Positions 1 to 6,485 are shown, numbered from the stretch's first letter. The stretch is 9,925 nucleotides of DNA from an uncultured Acidimicrobiaceae bacterium (GCA_903907185.1 CAIVND010000127.1:1-9925), one strand, 5' to 3'. The notes: generated by a model not told the origin, from the sequence alone. Numbers and translations are program-made.

Positions 1-29
1 CTGAAAACGCTGACGAAAGAACAGAGTGA
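1..29 (+). CDS. C-terminal tail of an upstream gene (partial)
   Basis: In the frame starting at base 3 the sequence reads ENADERTE and ends at TGA 27-29. That stop shares its last base with the ATG at 29-31 of the next gene, the same TGATG overlap seen between the next two genes. Genes for SRPBCC/AHSA1-like proteins are often preceded by a small ArsR-type regulator with such an overlap, so that is a possible identity, but eight residues cannot show it. The frame starting at base 1 also stays open here, so the assignment rests on the overlap pattern alone. Confidence 0.35.
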
Positions 30-478
30 TGATGGCTCCTCTCAACATGTCATTCGAGGTTGCCTGTTCCGCTGAACACGCGTTCAGGGTTTGGACCGCT
101 GATATCGATCGGTGGTGGCCTCGTGACCATACCGTGAGCGGACAAGCCGGTCTCAAGATCGTCCTGGAAAGCGGCGCCGGAGGGCGAATCTATGAACGTA
201 CATCGGAGGGTGTCGAACATGAGTGGGGAGAGGTGAAGATCTGGAACCCACCTCGCCAGCTCGTCTATCTCTGGTATCTCCGACAGGACCGAGCTGACGC
301 TACCGAAGTCGAGATCAATTTTGTGGCTCAAAGTAACACTGCTACTCGGCTCGAGATCGAGCACCGTGGTTGGGAGCGACTGGGGAAAACAAGCGATGAA
401 CGCCGCGCGCAGAATCGTGGCGGTTGGGAGTCGCTCATGCCGCATTATCTGTCCGCGATTGAACAAGGAGATAGCTGA
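29..478 (+). CDS. SRPBCC / AHSA1-like START-fold protein
   Basis: A protein of about 149 residues with the look of the SRPBCC superfamily (AHSA1/polyketide cyclase-like helix-grip fold), which forms a hydrophobic ligand pocket. Seen: an N-terminal strand (MSFEVACSAEHAF), the helix segment DIDRWWPRDHTVSG typical of actinobacterial members, the central GGRIYERTSEGVEHEWGEV strand pair, WNPPRQLVYLW, and a C-terminal helix (GGWESLMPHYLSAI). No catalytic residues can be assigned and the ligand is unknown. An in-frame TGA at 11-13 limits the start to GTG 26, ATG 29 or ATG 32; ATG 29 is chosen because it overlaps the upstream stop (TGATG). The stop overlaps the next gene's ATG at 478, so the genes are probably translationally coupled. 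The family call is firm; the function is not. Confidence 0.85.
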   Translation: MMAPLNMSFEVACSAEHAFRVWTADIDRWWPRDHTVSGQAGLKIVLESGAGGRIYERTSEGVEHEWGEVKIWNPPRQLVYLWYLRQDRADATEVEINFVAQSNTATRLEIEHRGWERLGKTSDERRAQNRGGWESLMPHYLSAIEQGDS

Positions 479-879
479 TGGCACAGGGCACGAAAGAGGA
501 CCCGTGGGTACTGAAGACTCCACCGGGAAGCTCGGAGTACACCATGTACAAAGACGACCAGGCCGATCCACCGACTCTCGTGTGTCAGGTGGGTTCCACC
601 ACGCTCAAGTACGACTTTCGAGCCATTGCCGACCTCCATGCTTGGTTGGTCAAACAGGCCGACTGGGTCGCGCTCGGGGCTGCCGATGAGAAGAAGGACG
701 CCGCGCCGCACACCGTCGAGGCGTGGGGACGGTCACCGGATAATCCCGTTGGCGGCTGGTATGGCCTACGAAATGGCTATCGCGGCAGATTCGGGATGTA
801 CCTTCCGCCCCTATTAGAGATGCTCGGTCTCGCCGAAGTCACCCATGAATCGCGCAACAACCAGATGCGTGCTCGCTGA
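478..879 (+). CDS. Small conserved protein of unknown function
   Basis: A soluble protein of 133 residues. It begins MAQGTKEDPWVLKTPPG and contains SEYTMYKDD, ALVCQVGSTT-like beta segments, a helix ADLHAWLVKQADWVALG, and a Gly-rich motif NPVGGWYGLRNGYRGRFGMYLPP, ending NNQMRAR. I recognise the style of a conserved actinobacterial family often found next to SRPBCC genes, but I cannot name a function. There is no signal peptide, membrane segment or metal motif. The start is firm: ATG 478 follows the ribosome-binding site AAGGAG (465-470) and overlaps the SRPBCC stop by one base, so the two are likely co-translated and may act on the same substrate or pathway. Confidence 0.85.
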   Translation: MAQGTKEDPWVLKTPPGSSEYTMYKDDQADPPTLVCQVGSTTLKYDFRAIADLHAWLVKQADWVALGAADEKKDAAPHTVEAWGRSPDNPVGGWYGLRNGYRGRFGMYLPPLLEMLGLAEVTHESRNNQMRAR

Positions 880-948
880 GAGCCACGGCTCACTGTCGGA
901 CCGAAGCCAGGACCTACTCCGCGAAAACGGAGAGAGATGGAGAGGAAA

Positions 949-1254
949 ATGACCGTTACCAAGGTGATCCGCTACCGGACAAAGCCCGAGCGTGCCGATG
1001 AAAACGAGCGATTGATCCGCGAGGTATTCGCGGAACTCGCGACGACCAATCCCGTGGGTTTGCGTTACGCGACCTTTCGTCTCGAAGACGGAGTCAGCTT
1101 CGTTCACGTCGCCGAGCTCGATGGCGAAGAAAATCCGTTGTCGACCTCAGCCGCGTTTAGCACGTTCCAGTCCGGCATCAAAGATCGTTGCGTCGAAGGA
1201 CCAGTTCCCTCTGACGCGACGGTCATCGGTAACTATCAGCTGCTGCCTCGGTGA
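949..1254 (+). CDS. Small dimeric alpha/beta-barrel (ABM-like) protein
   Basis: About 101 residues with the pattern of the dimeric ferredoxin-like alpha/beta barrel superfamily (antibiotic biosynthesis monooxygenase, EthD-like). Visible are a first strand (TVTKVIRYRTKP), an amphipathic helix (ADENERLIREVFAELA), a second strand (GLRYATFRLEDGVSFVHVAEL), a helix (AFSTFQSGIKDRC) and a terminal strand (ATVIGNYQLL). Members are small cofactor-poor oxygenases or binding proteins; the substrate here is unknown. The start at ATG 949 is preferred over ATG 937, because it gives the usual short N-terminus before the first strand and has GGAG (939-942) upstream. It lies 69 bases after the preceding gene and ends 11 bases before the convergent histidine kinase gene. 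It is probably part of the same operon as the two genes before it. Confidence 0.8.
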   Translation: MTVTKVIRYRTKPERADENERLIREVFAELATTNPVGLRYATFRLEDGVSFVHVAELDGEENPLSTSAAFSTFQSGIKDRCVEGPVPSDATVIGNYQLLPR

Positions 1255-1265
1255 TGAACGTCTGA

Positions 1266-2801
1266 TCAAAACTGCTCGTTCTCGTCCGCTTCGCGTTCGC
1301 TCGGATCAAGAACGGGAAGGAGAACTCGAAAGACAGCTCCTCCCCCCGTATTTGCCTCCGCAACAGCGCGACCGCCGTGAGCGCGGAGGATCGTCGCCAC
1401 GATCGCAAGGCCAAGGCCGGCCCCACCCGTCTCTCGAGAACGAGAGGGGTCCGCTCGAAAAAAGCGTTCGAAGACCAACGCTGCCTGTTCATCGGTGATT
1501 CCCGGGCCATCATCTCTTACCTCAACAAACGCTTCGTCCCCGATTTGACCAACTTGAACCGTCGACGTCGTCCCCTCCGGAGTGTGGGCACGAACGTTGG
1601 CGAGCAGATTGTCGACCACTTGGCGAAGCGCGCCCCAGTCCCCCATGACCTCAATTGGCTCATCCGCTCGAAAATCGATCGGCCATCCCGGACCAACGGT
1701 GCGAGCGGTCTCAACCGCTTCGACAACAAGGCCAACCAGCTCGACCGGCTCCCTATTGAGAGTTTGATCCTCGTCAAAGCGAGTCAGGAGAAGAAGATCT
1801 TCGACGAGTCGAGTCATCCTTCGGGTCTCCCGCTCGATACCATCCATCACACGGGGAAGGTCTTCGGTGCGCTCACGTGCACCTTGTTGAAACAGCTGGG
1901 CATATGCCGACACCGCTGCAATCGGTGTGCGCAATTCATGAGAGGCATCGGAGACAAACCTGCGCAACCGGTCCTCGGATGCTTGCAGATCGCGAAAAGA
2001 CTCCTGGATGCGCTCCAGCATCACGTTGAGTGCGGTCGCTACATGGCCAACTTCGGTTCGCGTCGTGGCGTTTGGAACGCGATGCACGAGATCACCCTCA
2101 GCGATCACCTCAGCCGTCCGAACAACATCTCGTAACGGTCGAAGTCCAACACGAACCAGCCAAAGTCCAAGAATGACCGCACCTACCAGTGCACCAGCGG
2201 TGACGAATACCTCAAGGAGCACGAGCTGGCCGAGCGTATTCAAGATGTTGTTCGTTGGGTCGGCAACGATGAGGATGGCTCCATTTGGAAGTTCAGAGGC
2301 ACGGACTCGAAATAACGGTCCGCCTTTCGAGGTCGATGGGACGGTCAGGTACACCACCGGTTCGTTTGGATCACTAGGACTATTTGCAAAGCCAGTGATC
2401 ACCGCTGGCAGTTTTGGCGAATACGACCTCTTTCCTGGTGCAAACGCTGGACAAAGCTCACCGTTCGCTGTTTTGTTCTGTGCTGTCCGCACTTCGATGT
2501 ACATGCCAGGAGCGCTCTCGCGTCCGACGCCACAAAAATTTGATGCACCTGGCAGCTGAGCTCTTCCAGGAAGTCCAACGGGTTGACTGGGCTCTCCAAC
2601 ACCTGAGCGATCTTGACCATCTCCACCACTCGCTGCTGCCTCAATCGCCCGATGTGAGAGCTGAAGGGTTGAGTCGACTTGGCCGTAGAGATAGGACTTC
2701 AACGATGTATAGATCGCGATGTCCGCGATGCTCAGCGTCAAAAGGGTGATTGCACAGACGGCAAGGAGCAGACGAGTTCGAAGTGAGAATCGACCGCTCA
2801 T
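1266..2801 (-). CDS. Sensor histidine kinase, HAMP/HisKA/HATPase (MprB/CssS-like)
   Basis: A membrane sensor kinase of 511 residues that would autophosphorylate on His and pass the phosphate to the response regulator encoded just upstream. Order: TM1 about 11-32, extracytoplasmic sensor about 33-190, TM2 about 191-215, HAMP about 216-268, HisKA with the H-box SDASHELRTP (H288), then the ATPase domain with N-box DNLLANVRAHTP (N402), G1 DDGPG (430-434), F-box FERFFRAD (444-451) and G2 GGAGLGLAI (459-467). All catalytic boxes are present. The sensor domain has no family I recognise; it contains two cysteines (C90, C117), and the only other Cys is C16 in TM1. The start ATG overlaps the regulator's stop by four bases (ATGA, 2798-2801), the classic coupling of regulator and kinase. 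The signal is unknown. Confidence 0.95.
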   Translation of the reverse strand: MSGRFSLRTRLLLAVCAITLLTLSIADIAIYTSLKSYLYGQVDSTLQLSHRAIEAAASGGDGQDRSGVGEPSQPVGLPGRAQLPGASNFCGVGRESAPGMYIEVRTAQNKTANGELCPAFAPGKRSYSPKLPAVITGFANSPSDPNEPVVYLTVPSTSKGGPLFRVRASELPNGAILIVADPTNNILNTLGQLVLLEVFVTAGALVGAVILGLWLVRVGLRPLRDVVRTAEVIAEGDLVHRVPNATTRTEVGHVATALNVMLERIQESFRDLQASEDRLRRFVSDASHELRTPIAAVSAYAQLFQQGARERTEDLPRVMDGIERETRRMTRLVEDLLLLTRFDEDQTLNREPVELVGLVVEAVETARTVGPGWPIDFRADEPIEVMGDWGALRQVVDNLLANVRAHTPEGTTSTVQVGQIGDEAFVEVRDDGPGITDEQAALVFERFFRADPSRSRETGGAGLGLAIVATILRAHGGRAVAEANTGGGAVFRVLLPVLDPSEREADENEQF

Positions 2802-3499
2802 GCGCCCTCGCGCAATACATATCCGACAAGTCGAATGGTATGGATCAACGGAGGCCCAAGCGCATCCAGCTTCTTTCGGATGTATCGAACGTAGGTTTCA
2901 ACGATATTTTGATTTCCACCGAAGTCGTAGTGCCAGACATGATCGATGATCTGGTCTTTCGAGAGCACCCGCCGTGGATTCAAAAGGAACAGCCGAAGCA
3001 CGTTGAACTCCGTGGCGGTGAAATGAACAGGACTTCCCGCGCGCCATACTTCGTGGCTCTCCTCATCCATCACCAGATCGGCGAAGCGAAGTTTGCGGTC
3101 ATCGATCGGTGATTGACGTCGACGAAGAATTGCCTTCGCTCGCGCAACGATCTCCATCAGTGAAAATGGCTTCGCGACGTAGTCATCGGCGCCGACCGTC
3201 AACCCGGCGACGCGATCTTCTACCTCACTCTTCGCGGTAAGGAAGAGAATCGGAACATCCATCCCGTTCGCACGGATCCGCCTTGTTACCTCGAGCCCAT
3301 CGAGATCGGGGAGCATGACATCCAAGACGATGAGATCGAAAGGGTTGTCCTGTGCCTTTTGAAGAGCAACTCGGCCAGAGTGCGCAACGTCGACCTCGAA
3401 CCCTTCATACCGGAGAACCGTCGCAACAGAATCGACGATCGAAGGTTCATCGTCAACGACAAGAATTCTCCCCGACGCGGTCATATCGCTCGACATCAT
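2798..3499 (-). CDS. OmpR/PhoB-family response regulator (MprA-like)
   Basis: A DNA-binding response regulator of 233 residues. The receiver domain (about 10-122) has the acidic pair D16/D17, the phosphoacceptor D60 (IVLDVMLPD), T88 (LFLTAK) and K110 (YVAKPF), so it should be phosphorylatable. The C-terminal winged helix (about 137-230) has the expected FTATEFNVLRLF, RVLSKDQIIDHVW, recognition-helix region IVETYVRYIRKKLD and the wing IHTIRLVGYVL. Family members bind DNA as head-to-tail dimers on direct repeats with an 11-bp period. Two ATGs start the frame (3499 and 3496); 3499 has a good upstream ribosome-binding region (GGAGAGAGGA on the minus strand). The gene precedes the kinase with a four-base overlap. 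The repeats upstream of this gene and of the flavocytochrome gene are its likely targets. Confidence 0.95.
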   Translation of the reverse strand: MMSSDMTASGRILVVDDEPSIVDSVATVLRYEGFEVDVAHSGRVALQKAQDNPFDLIVLDVMLPDLDGLEVTRRIRANGMDVPILFLTAKSEVEDRVAGLTVGADDYVAKPFSLMEIVARAKAILRRRQSPIDDRKLRFADLVMDEESHEVWRAGSPVHFTATEFNVLRLFLLNPRRVLSKDQIIDHVWHYDFGGNQNIVETYVRYIRKKLDALGPPLIHTIRLVGYVLREGA

Positions 3500-3555
3500 C
3501 TACCGTCCTCTCTCCGCCGTTAGGCACCATCGTCGCCGAGAATCCATCCTAGGAA

Positions 3556-3581
3556 CTGAATGCCACCTGAATGGTGGCTGA
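3556..3581 (-). promoter_or_regulatory. Triple 11-bp-period CTGA repeat upstream of response regulator
   Basis: On the plus strand CTGA occurs at 3556, 3567 and 3578, exactly 11 bp apart (TCAG in the direction of transcription). The first 16 bases (3556-3571, CTGAATGCCACCTGAA) match 3333-independent site 6333-6348 at 15 of 16 positions. The site lies 57-82 bases upstream of the regulator's start codon. Direct repeats of 11 bp are the known binding architecture of OmpR/PhoB/PhoP regulators, so this is inferred to be an autoregulatory site. A possible -10 (TAGGAT, 3551-3546 on the minus strand) lies just downstream of the repeats. The segment GCCACC-N5-GGTGGC (3562-3578) can also form a 6-bp hairpin but lacks a T-run. 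Confidence 0.6.
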
Positions 3582-3636
3582 GAAAAACGGAGATCGAGGT
3601 GCTGCTACTTCAAGCGGTTTGGGCTCGAGTACACCC

Positions 3637-4413
3637 TCAACAGGCCGCCGCCTGGGTCGCATCGACAAAACGGACTCCCGGCGTCGAATACCAACGTCCA
3701 CCTTCGTCGATACAGAAGGCTTCGTATCCAGCCAACTCATCGATCCGCGCAAGTAGTGAATGTCCACGGACAAAGAGCCCGGTAGCAAGTGCATCAGCGA
3801 GGTCAAGCTCTGGTCCCACGACCGTGGCCGAGATCGTTCCTCTCGCGGTTCGTCCCGACGTGGGATCAACCAACTGCCCGGGACGTTCGTAATTTCCCGA
3901 GGTCGCTACCGCACTTTCCACCCCAATTACGGCCGCAAGTGCACCTGGTTGGCTGGGGTGACGAACTCCCACTCTCCATAGCTGTCCATCGGTGCGCTTT
4001 GAAACAGCGATGTCGCCGCCAGCATTCACCATCACATCTCGCGCTCCGGCTCGTAGCAACGCTTCACGTGCTCTTGCTGCTGCCCAACCCTTCACCAACC
4101 CCGTTGGGTCGACACCACCGGGCATCGCCCACGGATCGAACGCTCCGTCGGTGAGCTCCCGGGCGAGGGTACAACGGCTGAGCACCTCATCGATGAGTGT
4201 CGCGTCAGATTCATCCAGGCTGGAACGTTCAAGTTGACCCGAGCGGAGCTGAGAGATTGGACTGGCGAGTTTCCAAGTTGAAAAGATTCGATCAACTTCG
4301 TGCAGTTCTTCAACAGCATCTTTCAACCCGTTGATGGGCAGCAACGTTTCGCTGAAGAAGCCAACAACTGTCCCCATGACCGGTTCAAGGTGAGTAGATG
4401 ACTCGCCCATCAT
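3637..4413 (-). CDS. apbE: FAD:protein FMN transferase (ApbE family)
   Basis: A protein of 258 residues that transfers FMN from FAD to a Thr/Ser of a partner protein, forming a phosphoester; the neighbouring FMN-binding protein is the obvious substrate. ApbE signatures appear in order: VMGT (12-15), FSTWKLASPISQL, FDPW, DPTGLVKGWA with the conserved Lys, NAGGDIAV, ATSGNYERPGQLVDPTSGR, and TVVGPELDLADALATGLFV with the metal/nucleotide-site Asp. The length is short for the family (about 300-350 with a lipoprotein signal) because it begins almost directly at MGT: no signal peptide or lipobox is visible. It may therefore act in the cytoplasm before export of the partner, or be exported by an unseen route. 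The start ATG shares one base with the upstream stop (TAATG at 4411-4415); a second ATG follows at once. Confidence 0.93.
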   Translation of the reverse strand: MMGESSTHLEPVMGTVVGFFSETLLPINGLKDAVEELHEVDRIFSTWKLASPISQLRSGQLERSSLDESDATLIDEVLSRCTLARELTDGAFDPWAMPGGVDPTGLVKGWAAARAREALLRAGARDVMVNAGGDIAVSKRTDGQLWRVGVRHPSQPGALAAVIGVESAVATSGNYERPGQLVDPTSGRTARGTISATVVGPELDLADALATGLFVRGHSLLARIDELAGYEAFCIDEGGRWYSTPGVRFVDATQAAAC

Positions 4414-4898
4414 TATTTGAATCCGAGCTGTGACAGCGCAGAGACGACTGAATCATAAAAAGCCTGCGAGGTGAAGGTCGCCCCAGAGACTCCTTGAATG
4501 TTGGCAGAGTTAGCGGCTAAGACCTGGCTCTCTAGCTGCGGAATCGCATAACTGTCGATCTCTTGCGACCGACTGTCCGTCTCATTCTGGCTCGCCATGG
4601 TGACCGCGGTGATCTTTGAACCTTTGATCGTCACCTTCACCGCGATGTCACCATAGCGGAAGGCCTCATCGGTTCCCGTTGCTGAGGTGACCTGCGTCGA
4701 GCCAGCAGCTGCACCAGAGCTGCTCGACGATGAGGTCGACGAGTTCGAAGTGCCCGAAGACGAACTTGAACCTGATGAATTTGATTTCGCGTTCGTAGTG
4801 GGGGATGCGATGGTCAGCGGCCTATGCGACATTGGAAACGCGAGCACACCGGCAATACCAGCGATGGTTCCGGCCAAAACTTTGGGGGCACGGCTCAC
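4413..4898 (-). CDS. Exported FMN-binding domain protein (flavinylation target)
   Basis: A protein of 161 residues expected to carry covalent FMN on the outer face of the membrane and relay electrons. Seen: an N-terminal hydrophobic segment (about 7-22) acting as signal or anchor, a Ser/Gly/Thr-rich linker (about 36-69), and a C-terminal FMN_bind domain (about 76-161) with DIAVKVTIKGSKITAV, an SQEIDSYAIPQL helix and the flavinylation motif VSGATFTS. T141 of SGAT is the predicted FMN attachment site. The position four residues before the Ser-Gly, often Asp, is Gln (Q135). The start is GTG at 4898, backed by a strong ribosome-binding site (AAGGAGAG on the minus strand) beginning inside the flavocytochrome stop region; only 17 bases separate the two genes. 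ApbE follows with a one-base overlap, so electron donor, carrier and maturase form one operon. Confidence 0.93.
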   Translation of the reverse strand: MSRAPKVLAGTIAGIAGVLAFPMSHRPLTIASPTTNAKSNSSGSSSSSGTSNSSTSSSSSSGAAAGSTQVTSATGTDEAFRYGDIAVKVTIKGSKITAVTMASQNETDSRSQEIDSYAIPQLESQVLAANSANIQGVSGATFTSQAFYDSVVSALSQLGFK

Positions 4899-4915
4899 AG
4901 CTACTCTCCTTTTGA

Positions 4916-6310
4916 CTAGAACTCGAACGATTCACGGTGAACTGCAGTCGCCACAACGCCGATCCGGCGCGCCGACCGCTCAATGCCAGCGGAGAATCCC
5001 TCAGGTCCACAGATATAGACGTCGCGTCGCGCGAGGTCAGGGATGAGTTGCTTGAGGACCTTGGGATCATCGAGCCGATGTTGCCTACGAGAACCGACGA
5101 GCTCTACCAAGCGGCCACCTCGTGCCGCGACAAGCTCGTTGAGCTCCGAGTTGTGGATGAGCTCCTCGACGCGCGATGCACGTTGGACGACTACCACGTC
5201 GACATCTGTTGGTAGATCCTCCAAAAGGGCACGGATCGGAGTGATGCCGACGCCTGCTCCGATCAACGCAACCTTTTTGGTAGTTCGCGTGGCCTCAGTG
5301 AATGCCCCGTACGGGCCCTCAATTGCCACCCGAGTGCCTGGCCGAAGCTGAGCGATCTGAGAGGAGCTATCGCCAATTGCCCTGATCGTGACGCGTAGGT
5401 ACGGCGGTTGTGGCATGGCAGAGATTGAGAATGGGTGGGCGTGCCACCAAAGATCTCTCGTCATAAAGCGCCAAGCAAAGTACTGACCACCTCGCACCGC
5501 AAGGCGATCGAGGCCACGACCGCGAACTACAAGCGAAAATACCCCGGGAGATTCCGTTCTTACCTCGACGATGCGAAGTCCGTGGCGCATACTTCGCCAG
5601 ATCGGCAGACCGATTCGACAGATCAGGACAACGCCAGCTGTTGCCAGCCACAACATCACCCACGCGGCACGAGCTAAAGGATGTCCGACAAAGTCGATGC
5701 CGTTGACAATCTGGTGCGGAACCGAGAAGGAAAGTGCGAGGTAGGTGTAGAGGTGGATTACCCACCAGGTGTCATAGTTGAGGCGGCGGCGTGCGGCGCG
5801 TATCGATGCAGCAGCGATCGCGACAAACATGACGTACGCGACCACAGAGGCGAGAATCCACGACATCGTGGTGATCAGCGATCCCGCTTCGGAGAAGAAC
5901 CCAATGTGAGACGCCTGTGCATAGCCGAGTATCGTGAGAACACCGTGCAGCCCAAGTAGCAACAGAGGCGCCGATGACAGTCGCCGATGCCAACGGATGA
6001 GGCGGTCCTGTCCGACAACTCGCTCAAGAATCGGAAGTCGCGACGCGAGCAGAACCATGACAAGAAGCAGGTAGGTTCCCGCCATCGCAGTGACATCGCC
6101 AAAAAAGGTGGCCATACCGCCTGGAGCGGTGAACTGCGACCATGACTCGCGCAGGAATGGGAGGACGAGCGACATACCGAGCCCAAGACCGACTATGACC
6201 GCTGCGAAATCTGGTACCCAGTGGTACAACGGAGGTGGTTGAACACGGCGACGCGAAACCGTATGACGGGTGGATGGGAATGCTTGACGTGTCGAAGTGG
6301 CCGTTGGCAT
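4916..6310 (-). CDS. NOX/ferric-reductase-like transmembrane flavocytochrome b
   Basis: With the start at ATG 6310 the protein has 464 residues. It should move electrons from cytosolic NAD(P)H through FAD and two b hemes across the membrane. About six TM helices are seen (roughly 33-53, 71-90, 110-130, 147-171, 184-201, 214-235). Heme ligands fit exactly: H108/H122 (H-x13-H) and H186/H199 (H-x12-H), the same spacing as in NADPH oxidases. The C-terminal ferredoxin-reductase half has RGGQYFAW, the FAD motif HPFSIS (292-297), the NAD(P)H loop GAGVGITP (351-358), CGPEGF (434-439) and the final aromatic tail ESFEF. The frame stays open to 6499, but the extra 63 residues are Cys-rich and unlike the family. 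No Shine-Dalgarno precedes ATG 6310, so translation may be leaderless. It is the first gene of the operon with the FMN-binding protein and ApbE. Confidence 0.93.
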   Translation of the reverse strand: MPTATSTRQAFPSTRHTVSRRRVQPPPLYHWVPDFAAVIVGLGLGMSLVLPFLRESWSQFTAPGGMATFFGDVTAMAGTYLLLVMVLLASRLPILERVVGQDRLIRWHRRLSSAPLLLLGLHGVLTILGYAQASHIGFFSEAGSLITTMSWILASVVAYVMFVAIAAASIRAARRRLNYDTWWVIHLYTYLALSFSVPHQIVNGIDFVGHPLARAAWVMLWLATAGVVLICRIGLPIWRSMRHGLRIVEVRTESPGVFSLVVRGRGLDRLAVRGGQYFAWRFMTRDLWWHAHPFSISAMPQPPYLRVTIRAIGDSSSQIAQLRPGTRVAIEGPYGAFTEATRTTKKVALIGAGVGITPIRALLEDLPTDVDVVVVQRASRVEELIHNSELNELVAARGGRLVELVGSRRQHRLDDPKVLKQLIPDLARRDVYICGPEGFSAGIERSARRIGVVATAVHRESFEF

Positions 6311-6332
6311 GAGACAAGTATTGAAATCAAAG

Positions 6333-6365
6333 CTGAATGCCAGCTGAAGATGAGCTGACCGCTGA
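6333..6365 (-). promoter_or_regulatory. Triple 11-bp-period CTGA repeat upstream of flavocytochrome
   Basis: AGCTGA units place CTGA at 6333, 6344 and 6355, each 11 bp apart, with a further CTGA at 6362. The segment 6333-6348 (CTGAATGCCAGCTGAA) is 15/16 identical to 3556-3571 upstream of the response regulator, and both have the same orientation relative to the minus-strand genes they precede. In the direction of transcription it reads TTCAG[C/G]TGGCATTCAG. The repeats end 23 bases before the start codon. A weak -10-like AATACT (6322-6317, minus strand) follows, which would put the transcript start at or next to the ATG. This fits activation of a leaderless mRNA by a regulator bound over the -35 region. 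It may also affect the divergent dioxygenase gene. Confidence 0.6.
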
Positions 6366-6429
6366 CATAGACTTTTATCGCTGGTGATCCTGGCGCAGTC
6401 GCCATGAACAGCTGAACTTGGTAGTAGAT

Positions 6430-6485
6430 CGCAAACCTTAAGACAGAACGCACGCCTTAGGACAGGCAGAGCGCAAGCCTTGAGA
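6430..6485. repeat. Three imperfect CGCA-nn-CCTT-nn-GACAG direct repeats
   Basis: CGCAAACCTTAAGACAG (6430), CGCACGCCTTAGGACAG (6449) and the decayed CGCAAGCCTTGAGA (6472) occur in the same orientation at spacings of 19 and 23 bases. The first two differ at only three of 17 positions. They sit in the divergent intergenic region, about 80-130 bases before the dioxygenase start and about 120 bases before the flavocytochrome start. They differ from the CTGA repeats, so a second regulator is possible. No protein for it is evident in the window. Confidence 0.4.

Noticed and set aside
50..571. 173-residue minus-strand ORF
   Set aside because: It is a shadow of the SRPBCC gene and the next gene, both of which have family-like sequence and coupled starts.
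1377..2135. 252-residue plus-strand ORF
   Set aside because: It lies wholly antisense to the histidine kinase gene, whose frame holds every catalytic box. Its own translation is Arg/His/Cys-rich with no recognisable fold.
3562..3578. GCCACC-N5-GGTGGC hairpin as a terminator after apbE
   Set aside because: There is no T-run downstream in the minus-strand direction. The symmetry overlaps the CTGA repeats, which explain the sequence better.
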